The notes below the pieces were generated by a model. That model was given only the letters and a program-made list of their open reading frames with translations, made no database searches and was not told the origin of the DNA. 64,000 nt of DNA from Serratia grimesii NBRC 13537 (GTDB lineage Bacteria; Pseudomonadota; Gammaproteobacteria; Enterobacterales; Enterobacteriaceae), in assembly GCF_001590905.1 (NCBI RefSeq), contig NZ_BCTT01000007.1, positions 124,001-188,000 of the forward strand. Direction: 5' to 3'. Numbering within the stretch: the stretch's first letter is position 1; the number at the start of each line of letters is the position of its first letter. The position numbers and the translations under genes were made by a program. Positions 42,407 to 51,839 of the stretch are shown one piece after another.

Positions 42407-43217
42407 TAAAGTCCACCAAGGGCACTTTGCCCGCAAACGCTTTGGACAGAACTTTTTAACCGATCAGTTTGTCATCGATAGCATTGTCTCTGCCATTCAC
42501 CCAATACCGGGTGAAGCGGTTGTTGAAATAGGTCCCGGGTTGGGTGCATTGACCGAGCCGGTTGGCGCACGTATGGACCGCATGACAGTGATTGAGCTGG
42601 ACCGCGATCTGGCGGCTCGTCTGGCGAACCACCCGCAGCTGAAAGACAAACTGACCATTCACCAGCAAGATGCCATGACGGTGAACTTTGCCGAAATGGC
42701 CGAGCAGGCTGGCCAACCACTGCGCGTGTTTGGTAACCTGCCGTATAACATTTCGACACCGCTGATGTTCCACCTTTTCAGCTATACTCAGGCCATCCGC
42801 GACATGCACTTTATGTTGCAGAAAGAGGTAGTCAACCGTCTGGTTGCTGGGCCAAACAGCAAAGCCTACGGGCGTTTAACCGTGATGGCACAGTACTACT
42901 GCAACGTCATCCCGGTGCTGGAAGTACCACCGACCTCTTTCACCCCAGCGCCAAAAGTGGATTCCGCTGTGGTACGTCTGGTTCCGCACCTGGTGAACCC
43001 AAACCCAGTGGGTGACGTACGCATGCTAAGCCGGATTACAACTCAGGCGTTCAACCAGCGCCGGAAGACTGTCCGCAACAGCCTGGGTGACCTGTTCACG
43101 CCAGAGCAACTGACGGAATTGGGTATCGATCCGGTACTTAGAGCAGAGAATATTTCTGTGGCGCAATACTGTAAGCTGGCTAACTGGCTTTCAGCCAATC
43201 CCGCGCCGCAGCAATAA
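42399..43217 (+). CDS. rsmA: 16S rRNA dimethyladenosine transferase RsmA (KsgA)
   Basis: Dimethylates A1518 and A1519 of 16S rRNA late in 30S assembly. The 272 residues have the [10 protein letters not shown]-terminus, SAM motif [13 protein letters not shown] and the catalytic [10 protein letters not shown]. coli KsgA has 273 residues. It overlaps the 3' end of pdxA by 8 nt, part of the surA-pdxA-rsmA-apaG-apaH operon. Confidence 0.97.
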   Translation: MNNKVHQGHFARKRFGQNFLTDQFVIDSIVSAIHPIPGEAVVEIGPGLGALTEPVGARMDRMTVIELDRDLAARLANHPQLKDKLTIHQQDAMTVNFAEMAEQAGQPLRVFGNLPYNISTPLMFHLFSYTQAIRDMHFMLQKEVVNRLVAGPNSKAYGRLTVMAQYYCNVIPVLEVPPTSFTPAPKVDSAVVRLVPHLVNPNPVGDVRMLSRITTQAFNQRRKTVRNSLGDLFTPEQLTELGIDPVLRAENISVAQYCKLANWLSANPAPQQ

Positions 43218-43229
43218 GGAGTAGTGGTC

Positions 43230-43607
43230 ATGATTGATTCGCCTCGTGTATGTATTCAGGTACAAAGTGTCTATGTGGAATCACAATCGATACCTGAGGA
43301 AGAACGTTACGTCTTCGCTTATACCATCACCATCCGCAATTTGGGGCGTTTCAACGTACAACTGCTGGGCCGTTACTGGTTGATTACCAACAGCAATGGC
43401 CGTCAAACCGAAGTTCAGGGTGAAGGGGTGGTTGGCGAACAACCTCTCATTCCACCTGGGGGAGAATTCCAATACACCAGCGGCGCGATTCTTGAAACGC
43501 CACTGGGTACCATGGAAGGGCATTACGAAATGGTTGATCATCAAGGTCAACCGTTCCAGACCGCTATTCCCGTGTTCCGCTTAGCTATTCCAACACTGAT
43601 CCACTAA
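43230..43607 (+). CDS. apaG: ApaG protein
   Basis: Small beta-sandwich (DUF525) protein of unsettled function, conserved beside apaH. From ATG 43230 it has 125 residues, exactly the E. coli length, and AAGGAG lies at 43216-43221. A GTG at 43224 is too close to that [20 protein letters not shown] and the C-terminal [11 protein letters not shown] match the family. Confidence 0.95.
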
Positions 43608-43611
43608 TTCT

Positions 43612-44463
43612 ATGTCGACATATCTTATCGGCGATGTTCATGGCTGTTTTGATGAACTGCAGTCGCTATTGGCCCAAGTTGCTTTCGATCCTCAGCATGA
43701 CCGGCTGTGGCTGACCGGTGATTTGGTTGCCCGCGGCCCCGGTTCGTTGGACGTGCTGCGTTACGTGCGTTCACTCGGTCCTGCGGTACGTATGGTGTTG
43801 GGCAACCACGATCTGCACCTGTTAGCTGTCTATGCGGGTATCAGTCGCAATAAGCCTAAAGATCGCATCACTCAACTGCTGGAAGCCCCTGACGCTGATG
43901 AGCTTATCAACTGGCTGCGCCGCCAACCGGTGCTGCAAGTGGATGAACAACTCAAACTGGTGATGGCACATGCCGGAATCACCCCGCAATGGGACATTGA
44001 AACGGCACAAATCTGCGCCCGTGAAGTGGAAGCCGTACTGAGCAGTGACAGCTATCCGCTATTCCTCGACGCCATGTACGGCGATATGCCGAACAACTGG
44101 AGCCCAGATCTGAGCGGATTAGCACGCCTGCGGTTTAGCACCAACGCCCTGACACGTATGCGTTACTGCTTCCCGAACGGCCAGCTTGATATGATCTGTA
44201 AAGATGCGCCAGGTACAGCACCGGCCCCACTCAAGCCTTGGTTTGAATTGCCACGACTGGTCAATGCCGATTACACCATTATCTTTGGTCATTGGGCATC
44301 ACTGGAAGGTAAGGGTACGCCAGCAGGCGTTATCGGTCTCGATACTGGCTGTTGCTGGGGAGGTGACCTGACCATGTTGCGCTGGGAAGATAAGCAGTAC
44401 TTTACCCAACCGGCTAATCGCCGAGAGCTGCTGGACGGCGTGCACCAACAGGTAGCGTCATAA
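43612..44463 (+). CDS. apaH: Diadenosine tetraphosphatase ApaH
   Basis: Symmetrical Ap4A hydrolase that also removes Np4 caps from RNA. The 283 residues show the metallophosphatase motifs [26 protein letters not shown] and [13 protein letters not shown], plus the later GHWAS histidine. Last gene of the operon; a strong terminator follows. Confidence 0.97.
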   Translation: MSTYLIGDVHGCFDELQSLLAQVAFDPQHDRLWLTGDLVARGPGSLDVLRYVRSLGPAVRMVLGNHDLHLLAVYAGISRNKPKDRITQLLEAPDADELINWLRRQPVLQVDEQLKLVMAHAGITPQWDIETAQICAREVEAVLSSDSYPLFLDAMYGDMPNNWSPDLSGLARLRFSTNALTRMRYCFPNGQLDMICKDAPGTAPAPLKPWFELPRLVNADYTIIFGHWASLEGKGTPAGVIGLDTGCCWGGDLTMLRWEDKQYFTQPANRRELLDGVHQQVAS

Positions 44464-44469
44464 TCAAGC

Positions 44470-44498
44470 CGGGGCGGTCAACACCGCCCCGCTATTTT
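44470..44498 (+). terminator. apaH terminator
   Basis: CGGGGCGG-TCAACA-CCGCCCCG (44470-44491) followed by CTATTTT. It sits between convergent apaH and the PhoX-family gene and may serve both. Confidence 0.8.
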
Positions 44499-44502
44499 CT
44501 GG

Positions 44503-46392
44503 TTAAGCCCCGATCACTCCACCGTCTTCACGCGTAATCATCAATACTGACGAGCGCGGGCGCGGACTGTTGTTCGGGAAATGAGAATCCCCCTCTTCGC
44601 CCGGGTGCTGTACGTTGACGAACATCGTCTTGTAATCCGGAGTGAAGGTAATCCCGGTTAACTCGCACGACTTTGGCCCAACCATAAAGCGGCGGATCTC
44701 GCCACTGAGTGGATCGCCCACCAGCATCTGGTTGTTCCCCTGACCTGCATAGTCGCCCTTATTACTGTATTTACCGTCGGTGAGGATCCACAGACGACCT
44801 GACTTATCAAAACCTAAGCCATCCGGGCTGTTAAAGGTATTGTCCGCAGTAATGTTTGGCGTACCACGATTCACTCCTTCCGGGTGCGCAATCGGGTTTC
44901 CACACAGTGCATAAATATCCCAGTTGAATGACGCCGCCGTGGCATCGCCACCTTCATCCCAACGGATAATCTGGCCATAGACATTGTTCGGGCGTGGGTT
45001 AGCCGCGTTCAATGGCATACCTTCTTCGCCGCGCTTGCTATTGTTGGTCAATGTGCAGTAGGCGCGACCATCATGCGGGTTGACTGCGATCCATTCCGGG
45101 CGGTCCATTTTGGTGGCGCCCACCTGTGCCGCAGCTTTGCGGGCGAAGATCAGCACTTCGGCCTCATCCCGGAAGCCATTTTCCGGCGTCAGGCCATTTT
45201 TGCCGAACTCCAGGGCAATCCAGCGCCCGGTGCCTTTCAACGGTGTGCCGCTGGCGTCACCGTCAAACTGAGCGACATACAGCGTGCCTTCGTCCAGCAG
45301 GGTACGGTTATTGGCCGGGTTAGCCACGTCGACCACGCCTTTGGAAACGTATTTATAAATGTGCTCGCCGCGCTCATCGTCCCCCATGTAAACCACCAGG
45401 CGACCATCCTTGGCAACGGTTACCGCGGCATTTTCATGTTTGAAGCGACCCAGCGCTGTGTGTTTGATTGGCGTCGAGGTCGGATTCATTGGGTCGATTT
45501 CGACAATCCAACCGTGGCGGTTAAATTCATTCGGGTTCTTCGCCACGTCAAAACGCTCGTCGTAATCTGGCCAGTTGCGTTCCGGTTCGCTGACTTTTAG
45601 CGTATAGCGCTTTTGCTCCGCCGTGGTCTTATAGTCGGCCTGATGGGTGCCAAAATAGGTATCGAAGTTCTCTTCACAGGTCAGGTAAGTGCCCCAGGGC
45701 GTTTTACCGTTGGCACAGTTGCCGAAGGTGCCCAGCACCTTTCGCCCAGTAGGGTCGGCTGCCGTTTGCAGCAATGCATGACCGGCAGCCGGGCCGCTGA
45801 ACTGCATCTCGGTGTTGGCCGTAATGCGGCGGTTATAACGTGACGGGCGTTCTACCTCCCAACGCTGGCTGTCACCGTCACGGTGCACCGCAACAATAGA
45901 AACACCATGTGCGGCCTGAGATTTTCGCACATCTTCCAGGCTGGTGGCTTTGGTGCCACCGTGGGCAAAGAGGTATTGCTCATTAACGTATTCGTTGTTG
46001 ATGGCCATCACGCCGTGGTTGTCATCAATCGGGAAGAAGCTCATACCGTCATTATTATCGCCGAATTGCTTTTCCTGGTCGGCGGCGCTGTTGTTGCCCT
46101 GCGGGTCAAACGCGGCGGCCCCCTCTACCAGCGGTTCCCCCCAAGAGATCAGCACCTCAGCGCGGTACCCCGGTGCAATCGCCACCTCATCGGCCGTTGA
46201 GGCCGCAATGCCTTTGAAGCCCAGCAGCTTATTTGGCGGTAAATCCTCTGCCAGTGCCTCGGCGGACACGGTCCAAATGCCGCCGCCGAGGAAACCGGCC
46301 AGGCCAACGGCACCTGCGCTGCCCAGCAGTAACTTACGGCGGGTGGGATCGGTCAGGCGATCGGCATCTAATTGCTCAATTTTGGTCGTCAT
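44503..46392 (-). CDS. PhoX-family alkaline phosphatase, Tat-exported
   Basis: Member of the PhoX/DUF839 family; characterised PhoX enzymes are calcium- and iron-dependent phosphomonoesterases outside the cytoplasm. The 629 residues begin with a twin-arginine signal: TRRKLLLGSAGAVGLAGFLG, arginines at 18-19, then an alanine-rich c-region. Family-like acidic and histidine-rich loops recur (NDGMSFFPIDDNHGVMAINN; NTFNSPDGLGFDKSGRLWIL). Catalytic activity is inferred, as several members are uncharacterised. The gene stands between apaH and folA, and a candidate PHO box upstream supports phosphate control. Start: ATG 46392 after AAGGAAA. Confidence 0.85.
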   Translation of the reverse strand: MTTKIEQLDADRLTDPTRRKLLLGSAGAVGLAGFLGGGIWTVSAEALAEDLPPNKLLGFKGIAASTADEVAIAPGYRAEVLISWGEPLVEGAAAFDPQGNNSAADQEKQFGDNNDGMSFFPIDDNHGVMAINNEYVNEQYLFAHGGTKATSLEDVRKSQAAHGVSIVAVHRDGDSQRWEVERPSRYNRRITANTEMQFSGPAAGHALLQTAADPTGRKVLGTFGNCANGKTPWGTYLTCEENFDTYFGTHQADYKTTAEQKRYTLKVSEPERNWPDYDERFDVAKNPNEFNRHGWIVEIDPMNPTSTPIKHTALGRFKHENAAVTVAKDGRLVVYMGDDERGEHIYKYVSKGVVDVANPANNRTLLDEGTLYVAQFDGDASGTPLKGTGRWIALEFGKNGLTPENGFRDEAEVLIFARKAAAQVGATKMDRPEWIAVNPHDGRAYCTLTNNSKRGEEGMPLNAANPRPNNVYGQIIRWDEGGDATAASFNWDIYALCGNPIAHPEGVNRGTPNITADNTFNSPDGLGFDKSGRLWILTDGKYSNKGDYAGQGNNQMLVGDPLSGEIRRFMVGPKSCELTGITFTPDYKTMFVNVQHPGEEGDSHFPNNSPRPRSSVLMITREDGGVIGA

Positions 46393-46466
46393 AGGTTTAT
46401 TTCCTTTTTAATATGGCGCCGCGATCAAGATTCACCAGAGTTGCCGGGCGCTCAGAGTTGGGCTTC

Positions 46467-46500
46467 ATACTAATCAGGAAGTGTGACGAAAATGTTACAA
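46467..46500 (-). promoter_or_regulatory. Candidate PHO box and promoter of the phoX-like gene
   Basis: On the minus strand TTGTAAC-ATTT-TCGTCAC (46500-46483) resembles the CTGTCAT-N4-CTGTCAC direct repeat bound by PhoB. It is followed after 10 nt by a -10-like TAGTAT (46472-46467) with no -35 hexamer, the architecture of PhoB-activated promoters. Confidence 0.6.
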
Positions 46501-46533
46501 CTAAAAGTCAGGAAACCTTTGCCCGCAGAAACG

Positions 46534-46563
46534 ACAAAGGACGCAATCTCTTGCGCCCTTTGT
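46534..46563 (-). terminator. folA terminator
   Basis: On the minus strand ACAAAGGGCGCAA-GAGA-TTGCGTCCTTTGT forms a 13-bp stem with one G-T pair, 23 nt after the folA stop, followed by CGTTTC. The T run is short. Confidence 0.7.
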
Positions 46564-46586
46564 AGGATATTGCTAACACCCGATTA

Positions 46587-47069
46587 TTAGCGGTGTTCTA
46601 AAATCTCGAAGCAATAGCTGTGAGAATTCAGCTCGTCAGCATCGTGGAACTCACTGAACGAGGTTTCCCATTCATCCGGCTCATAGTCAGGGAAATGAGT
46701 GTCACCACCGACTTCGGCATCGATATGCGTCAGGTACATGCGGTTGGCTCGTGGCAGGAATTGGGTATAAATACGCCCACCGCCCATCACCATGACTTCT
46801 TCGACATCGCCAGCAGCGGCCAGTGCTTCGTCCAGCGACGTCGCCCAAGTCACCCCGGTTTCACTGCCAGGACGGCTGCTTAAAACGATGTTATGGCGGC
46901 CCGGCAATGGACGACCAATGGACTCGAACGTTTTACGGCCCATAATAACCGGTTTATTCAGCGTGTTACGTTTAAACCACGCTAAATCTGCTGGCAGGTG
47001 CCACGGCATGGCGTTTTCCATACCAATAACGCGATCCGCCGCCAAGGCAGCGATCAGGCTGATAATCAT
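46587..47069 (-). CDS. folA: Dihydrofolate reductase FolA
   Basis: NADPH-dependent reduction of dihydrofolate to tetrahydrofolate; target of trimethoprim. From ATG 47069 it has 160 residues starting [20 protein letters not shown], with [32 protein letters not shown] and the [13 protein letters not shown] segment. Eight earlier in-frame codons are not part of the family. E. coli FolA has 159 residues. It is monocistronic. Confidence 0.97.
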   Translation of the reverse strand: MIISLIAALAADRVIGMENAMPWHLPADLAWFKRNTLNKPVIMGRKTFESIGRPLPGRHNIVLSSRPGSETGVTWATSLDEALAAAGDVEEVMVMGGGRIYTQFLPRANRMYLTHIDAEVGGDTHFPDYEPDEWETSFSEFHDADELNSHSYCFEILEHR

Positions 47070-47211
47070 TGTTAAACCCTGTGTAGGCAGCAAAATTGCT
47101 CACACTATACGTAAAGCCCTATCTGCCGTCGATAGGCTAATCAAGCAATATGAATATATAAGATAGCTCTTATCAGCATAACTAATACTCAATTTTACCG
47201 GCTGATCACGC

Positions 47212-47676
47212 TTAGACTCCCGGGCGTTTCCGATATAGCCACAGCCCGGGTAATGACAGCCCGATCGATAACGCGCCGACGATAAAACAGGCCTTGAGGA
47301 AGTTACTCATCAGGGTGGCCATCAGCGCCTCGCTATAACCCAGATGCGAAATTTCCACCACCGAGATCATCGCAGTATAAGCCGGTATCCCTGGGAACAT
47401 CGGAATCACTGCCGCCACGGTAAACACCTTCGGGTGTGCCAACAGCCAGCGCGACCAGTAAATACCGATCATACCGATCAAAATCGATGCCAAAAACGTG
47501 GCCCATTCGATGTTCATTCCTGCGTGCATCATCAGCATGCGTGAACCGTGGCCTACTGCGCCAAGCAGTGCACAATAACGCAGCGCGCGCACCGGCACGT
47601 TAAATACCATGGCAAAACCCAGCGCCGGTACCGCCGCCAGCAACATGTCCTGCAGTAAGGCCCAAAGCAAACTCAT
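47212..47676 (-). CDS. yjjB: ThrE-family exporter subunit YjjB
   Basis: Small membrane subunit of the split ThrE-type transporter YjjPB; in E. coli this pair has been linked to succinate export. From ATG 47676 it has 154 residues with four to five hydrophobic segments, starting [20 protein letters not shown] and including [20 protein letters not shown]. The ATG overlaps the yjjP stop as ATGA, so the genes are translationally coupled; the 28 codons upstream in frame are yjjP sequence. In E. coli the pair lies near dnaT, not folA. Confidence 0.88.
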   Translation of the reverse strand: MSLLWALLQDMLLAAVPALGFAMVFNVPVRALRYCALLGAVGHGSRMLMMHAGMNIEWATFLASILIGMIGIYWSRWLLAHPKVFTVAAVIPMFPGIPAYTAMISVVEISHLGYSEALMATLMSNFLKACFIVGALSIGLSLPGLWLYRKRPGV

Positions 47677-48473
47677 GACCACCCCCGCAGATCCCACAGC
47701 GACATCGCCATCACTACACCGATACAAGTGGCCAGCGTCAGCAAACTCGCCATCGCCCAACGCGCCAAGCCGGTATTAATGTGCCCCTTAAACATATCGG
47801 CGACCGCGTTAATCAGTGGGAACCCGGGTACCAGCAGCAGCACGCTGGCAGCCATCGCCACCGTGGAGGTTTGGCTGAATACCGGCAATCGCAGCAGCAA
47901 GCCGGAAACCGAAGTGGCGACAAAGGCCGTCAGACAAAAATTGATCAACGGATTCATGTGGCGGGCGGTCAGCATTTGGCGCACCGACATGGCCAGACCA
48001 CTGGCGATAAAGGTCACGGCAAACGCTTTTTGATCGCCACCGTTGAGCATGCTGAAGCAACCGCAAGATAACGCCACCATCAACACCACCAGCCAGCGTG
48101 GATAGCGAAGCGGGCGAATTTTCTGGAGACGGCGGGCCACGTCGTGTGCATCCGCCAGCCGGTGTTCTGCCAAAATAACGATATGTTGCACCTCGGTCAC
48201 CATCTGCATATTGATGCCGCGATCGACGTTCTTGCGTGTCGTGGTTAAGCATTCACCGTGACTGAGGGTCGTCAACACCACCGCGTTGGCCGATATCGAA
48301 CTTTCTACGCTGTCCATGCCCAATGCCAACCCCAAACGCGTCGACAACTGCTCCACCACCATACTTTCCGCCCCATGCTGTAACAACAGCAAGGCGCATT
48401 GAATACACAGACGGGTGATTTCACGCTGTTGCCGCTGCGGCGGCGGGGTGTCGGTGGTGGTCGGCTGCTGCAT
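47673..48473 (-). CDS. yjjP: ThrE-family exporter subunit YjjP
   Basis: Large subunit of the YjjPB transporter (DUF1212/ThrE N-terminal domain). The 266 residues have a soluble N-terminal region ([20 protein letters not shown]) and about five membrane segments from residue 125, with [21 protein letters not shown] conserved in the ThrE family. A Pro/Gln-rich N-terminal tail is slightly longer than in E. coli. The succinate role is known for E. coli; here it is inferred. Divergent from the RhtB-type exporter. Confidence 0.88.
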   Translation of the reverse strand: MQQPTTTDTPPPQRQQREITRLCIQCALLLLQHGAESMVVEQLSTRLGLALGMDSVESSISANAVVLTTLSHGECLTTTRKNVDRGINMQMVTEVQHIVILAEHRLADAHDVARRLQKIRPLRYPRWLVVLMVALSCGCFSMLNGGDQKAFAVTFIASGLAMSVRQMLTARHMNPLINFCLTAFVATSVSGLLLRLPVFSQTSTVAMAASVLLLVPGFPLINAVADMFKGHINTGLARWAMASLLTLATCIGVVMAMSLWDLRGWS

Positions 48474-48600
48474 GGGGGCCCCTGGTTCATCAAAATAATG
48501 TTCATCTTATTGCCAAACATTACCTCATTTGGTTGATGCGCATCAGGAGAAGCAGCGTTATTATCAGCGCAATTAGGCCTTTTGTGCAGAGAGTCAAATC

Positions 48601-49215
48601 ATGCTTGAAACTTCGCTATTCGTTGCCGGTATTGCAGCCTTGGGGATGCTATCACCAGGTCCGGATTTTTTCCTGGTGATCAAGAACGCGGCCCGTTATC
48701 CGCGACTGGCCGCCATGATGACCGCCTTCGGTGTGTTCTGCGGCGTCGCAACCCACATGTCTTACTGTGTTGCCGGCTTGGCCGTGGTGATCACCACCAC
48801 GCCATGGCTGTTCAACGTGTTGAAATACGCTGGGGCGGTATACCTGATCTGGGTTGGGATTCAGGCGTTGCTTTCACGCGGCGGCAGCAAGATGAATGTC
48901 AGCAATCTGCCACAACAGCAGGTGAGCCTGAGAAGTGCCTTTGTACAAGGCTACCTGTGCAATCTGCTCAACCCAAAAGCCACGTTATTCTTCCTGGCCG
49001 TGTTCACTCAGGTATTGCAGATCAACTCCGGGCTGGGCGAAAAGCTGTGGTACGCGGGAATTATCCTGGGGCTGTCTGCCCTCTGGTGGCCGGCGCTGGT
49101 CTTCCTTATTCAAAGCGGGCCAGTACGCCGTGGGCTGGAAAAGACTCAGAAGATCGTCGACAAAGTGCTGGGCGGTATGCTGATTGCACTAGGTATCAAA
49201 GTCGCACTGAGTTAA
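48601..49215 (+). CDS. LysE/RhtB-family amino acid exporter
   Basis: Inner-membrane exporter of the LysE/RhtB superfamily, whose characterised members export threonine, homoserine or other amino acids. The 204 residues have six hydrophobic segments and the family N-terminal motif SPGPDFF at 18-24; LLNPKATLFFLAVFTQ matches the second conserved region. The N-terminus resembles RhtC more than RhtB, but the substrate is not assigned. It is divergent from yjjPB and convergent with kefC. Confidence 0.88.
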   Translation: MLETSLFVAGIAALGMLSPGPDFFLVIKNAARYPRLAAMMTAFGVFCGVATHMSYCVAGLAVVITTTPWLFNVLKYAGAVYLIWVGIQALLSRGGSKMNVSNLPQQQVSLRSAFVQGYLCNLLNPKATLFFLAVFTQVLQINSGLGEKLWYAGIILGLSALWWPALVFLIQSGPVRRGLEKTQKIVDKVLGGMLIALGIKVALS

Positions 49216-49227
49216 CTCTCCGTTACA

Positions 49228-49250
49228 GGGCGCAGCACCGCGCTGCGCCC
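49228..49250. terminator. Hairpin between the RhtB-type gene and kefC
   Basis: GGGCGCAGC-ACCGC-GCTGCGCCC is a perfect 9-bp stem between two convergent stop codons. T tracts are weak on both sides, so it may act bidirectionally. Confidence 0.65.
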
Positions 49251-49257
49251 ACTCGAT

Positions 49258-51111
49258 TTATCCTTTGGCTTCCACCACTTCATCCTCCGGCGCTTTGCCA
49301 TCAATACTGCCACGCCAACCACTTTGCTGTACCCGAGCCAGTCGATTTTGGTCCTGCTCGATAGCAGCACTGAGCATCTCTTTGGCACGTTGTAGGCTCG
49401 CAAGGCGGAATTCAGTATCCTGATAATTTTCCAGTGTTTCTTCCAGCATCTTCAGGTTATAACGCCGGAAGGTATCTGCTTTCTCACGCGCCTCGTAGGC
49501 ATCCAGCCCCAGCAGCTCCAGTGTTTCACGACCGATACGCAGCGAGCTTTCAAAGGTTTCACGTTCCGGGCTTTCCACCCCCAACTGCCGCAGCTGATAC
49601 CAGTGATCGACGTCACGTGCACGCGCCACCACCTTCAGATGCGGGAAGTGCCGTTTGGCCAGTTCGGTCAACTGCAAGTTGGCCTCTACGTCATCGATAG
49701 CATTAATCAACACCTTGGCATGCTCAGCCCCCGCGGCCTCAAGTAGATCGGCACGGGTGGCATCGCCATAAAATACTTTGGTGTCGAATTTACGCAGTGT
49801 TTCAATATGGTCCGGGTCGTGGTCCAACACCACGGTATGCACGCCATTGGCCAGCAATAAACGGCCGGCGATCTGACCGAAACGACCAAATCCGGCGATG
49901 ATTACGCTGGCATTCTCATCGTCAATCTCATCCGCCGGGCGTTCGTCTTTCGGCGCGTTCTTCTCAAGCCGTGAGGCCACCACTAACAACAACGGTGTCA
50001 TCGCCATCGACAGAGCCACAGCCAGTGTCAGCGACTTGGCCCATTCTGGCGGTAAAACTCCAGCCAGTTGCGCAGCCGCAAAGATGACAAAAGCAAACTC
50101 ACTGCCCTGACCTAACAAGATGGCAAACATGCCACGCTGACGTTTCGGCACACCCAGCCACGGTCCAATCAGCCACAGCAACGCTGCCTTGATCAGCATA
50201 AAGCCCAACAGTAGCGATGCGATCAGCAGCGGATGGTGGAACAAAGTGCCGAAGTCGATAGACATGCCGACGCCGATGAAGAACAGCCCGAGTAACAACC
50301 CTTTGAATGGCTGAATATCGCTTTCCAATGCATGGCGGTATTCAGAACTCGCTAACATCACCCCTGCGAGGAAAGCCCCCATCGCCATCGACAGCCCGGC
50401 CATTTCCAGCAGAATGCCAAAACCAAAGACCAGGAACAGTGCCACGGCACTGAAGACTTCACGCATACCGGAACGGGCAACAAAGTGCAGCAGCGGTCGA
50501 GTGACATAGCGACCAAGCAGTACCACCGTCGCCAATGCCCCAACCACCTTGGCCGCCGACAGGGCGAATGATGCCAACGTGGTCGCAGTACCGCTGCTGG
50601 CCAATAGCGGAATCATCGCTACCAAAGGGATCGCCGCGATATCCTGGAATAACAATGCTGCAAACGCGCTGCGACCAATTGGCGATGGTGTCAGATTACG
50701 TTCACTCATCGCCTGCATGGCAATAGCGGTGGAGGACAATGCCAGTGTCAGACCAATCAGCAGCGCAACCTTCCAGTCCAGGCCGAGAAAATAACAAAAA
50801 GCACTCAGCGCTAGCCCGCAAGCCGCCATCTGAATAATGCCGCCGCCAAATACCGACGCCCGCAACGTCCACAATCGTTTCGGATCCAACTCCAACCCAA
50901 TGATAAACAGCATCAGCACGACGCCGATCTCGGCAAAGGTGAGGATCGACTCTGCGTCGGACACCAATTTCAATCCCCAGGGACCAATAATACAGCCGGC
51001 AATCAGATAGCCGAGTACCGATCCCAGGCCGAGTCGTACCGCAATCGGCACGAACAGCGCAGCCGATCCCAGATAGATCAGCCCCTCAATCATCATGTTG
51101 TGATTATCCAT
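49258..51111 (-). CDS. kefC: Glutathione-regulated potassium efflux system KefC
   Basis: CPA2-family K+/H+ exchanger that protects from electrophiles by acidifying the cytoplasm; glutathione keeps it closed, glutathione adducts open it. From ATG 51111 the protein has 617 residues: 12 membrane segments, a linker, and the C-terminal KTN Rossmann domain starting [21 protein letters not shown]. The start [20 protein letters not shown] matches E. coli KefC. It overlaps the kefF end by 8 nt. E. coli KefC has 620 residues. Confidence 0.95.
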   Translation of the reverse strand: MDNHNMMIEGLIYLGSAALFVPIAVRLGLGSVLGYLIAGCIIGPWGLKLVSDAESILTFAEIGVVLMLFIIGLELDPKRLWTLRASVFGGGIIQMAACGLALSAFCYFLGLDWKVALLIGLTLALSSTAIAMQAMSERNLTPSPIGRSAFAALLFQDIAAIPLVAMIPLLASSGTATTLASFALSAAKVVGALATVVLLGRYVTRPLLHFVARSGMREVFSAVALFLVFGFGILLEMAGLSMAMGAFLAGVMLASSEYRHALESDIQPFKGLLLGLFFIGVGMSIDFGTLFHHPLLIASLLLGFMLIKAALLWLIGPWLGVPKRQRGMFAILLGQGSEFAFVIFAAAQLAGVLPPEWAKSLTLAVALSMAMTPLLLVVASRLEKNAPKDERPADEIDDENASVIIAGFGRFGQIAGRLLLANGVHTVVLDHDPDHIETLRKFDTKVFYGDATRADLLEAAGAEHAKVLINAIDDVEANLQLTELAKRHFPHLKVVARARDVDHWYQLRQLGVESPERETFESSLRIGRETLELLGLDAYEAREKADTFRRYNLKMLEETLENYQDTEFRLASLQRAKEMLSAAIEQDQNRLARVQQSGWRGSIDGKAPEDEVVEAKG

Positions 51112-51661
51112 GCTCAACTCCCTGCTCCGCCGGTTCACTGTGTTCCATCAGATATGCAACTAAACGCTGGCGGTAAGCCTCACCGGCAGCAATCAACGCC
51201 GGTTCATTGCAAGTAAAGGTGTTATGCACGGCAAAGTAGGGCTGCCAGTTCATGCCACAATACAATGCTGTCGCCTGCAGTGGTTGTGCCAATGCTGCAA
51301 AATTGGGGTAATCACCCAGTTCAAAATGGTGTTCATCCCCACCACTGGTAACGGCCCAGAGGACATCTTTCCCCACCAAAGCATCGCCTTCATGGCCATA
51401 AGCCCAGCCATGCTCCAGCACTTTATCAATCCACAGTTTCAGTAGCGGCGGTTGGCTATACCACTGTATCGGGTGTTGCAGCACCACCAGATCGGCGCGC
51501 TCCAAGGCTTGCTGCTCAGCATTGATATCGATGTTGAAATCGGGATACAGCTCATACAACGAACGGACTTCCACCTCGGGAAGATCCTTTACCGCCTGTA
51601 ACAGACGTTGGTTGGCATGGGAATGCCGTGGATACGGATGGGCGTAAATAATCAGGATCAT
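51104..51661 (-). CDS. kefF: KefC ancillary quinone oxidoreductase KefF
   Basis: Flavodoxin-fold FMN oxidoreductase needed for full KefC activity. From ATG 51661 it has 185 residues beginning [20 protein letters not shown], with [20 protein letters not shown] and AVTSGG as family markers. The open frame continues 14 codons upstream without family support. E. coli KefF has 176 residues; the extra length is a C-terminal tail. First gene of kefFC. Confidence 0.95.
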   Translation of the reverse strand: MILIIYAHPYPRHSHANQRLLQAVKDLPEVEVRSLYELYPDFNIDINAEQQALERADLVVLQHPIQWYSQPPLLKLWIDKVLEHGWAYGHEGDALVGKDVLWAVTSGGDEHHFELGDYPNFAALAQPLQATALYCGMNWQPYFAVHNTFTCNEPALIAAGEAYRQRLVAYLMEHSEPAEQGVEHG

Positions 51662-51786
51662 GGTTGTCGTCGTTCCTTCGTTCCTTGCCAATACTTCAAG
51701 CATATACCAATCACAAGAGTGACAGTTTACGTATTGATTGATAGCGGAAATTTTTAACGCGACACAACAAATTGACTGAAAGAGAT

Positions 51787-51819
51787 AAAAAAGGGCGCTG
51801 CAGTTAACTGCGGCGCCCT
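51787..51819 (-). terminator. carAB terminator
   Basis: On the minus strand AGGGCGCCGCAG-TTAA-CTGCAGCGCCCT forms a 12-bp stem with one mismatch, followed by TTTTTTAT, 20 nt after the carB stop. Confidence 0.92.
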
Positions 51820-51839
51820 GATGTTATGGCAATGGGAGA

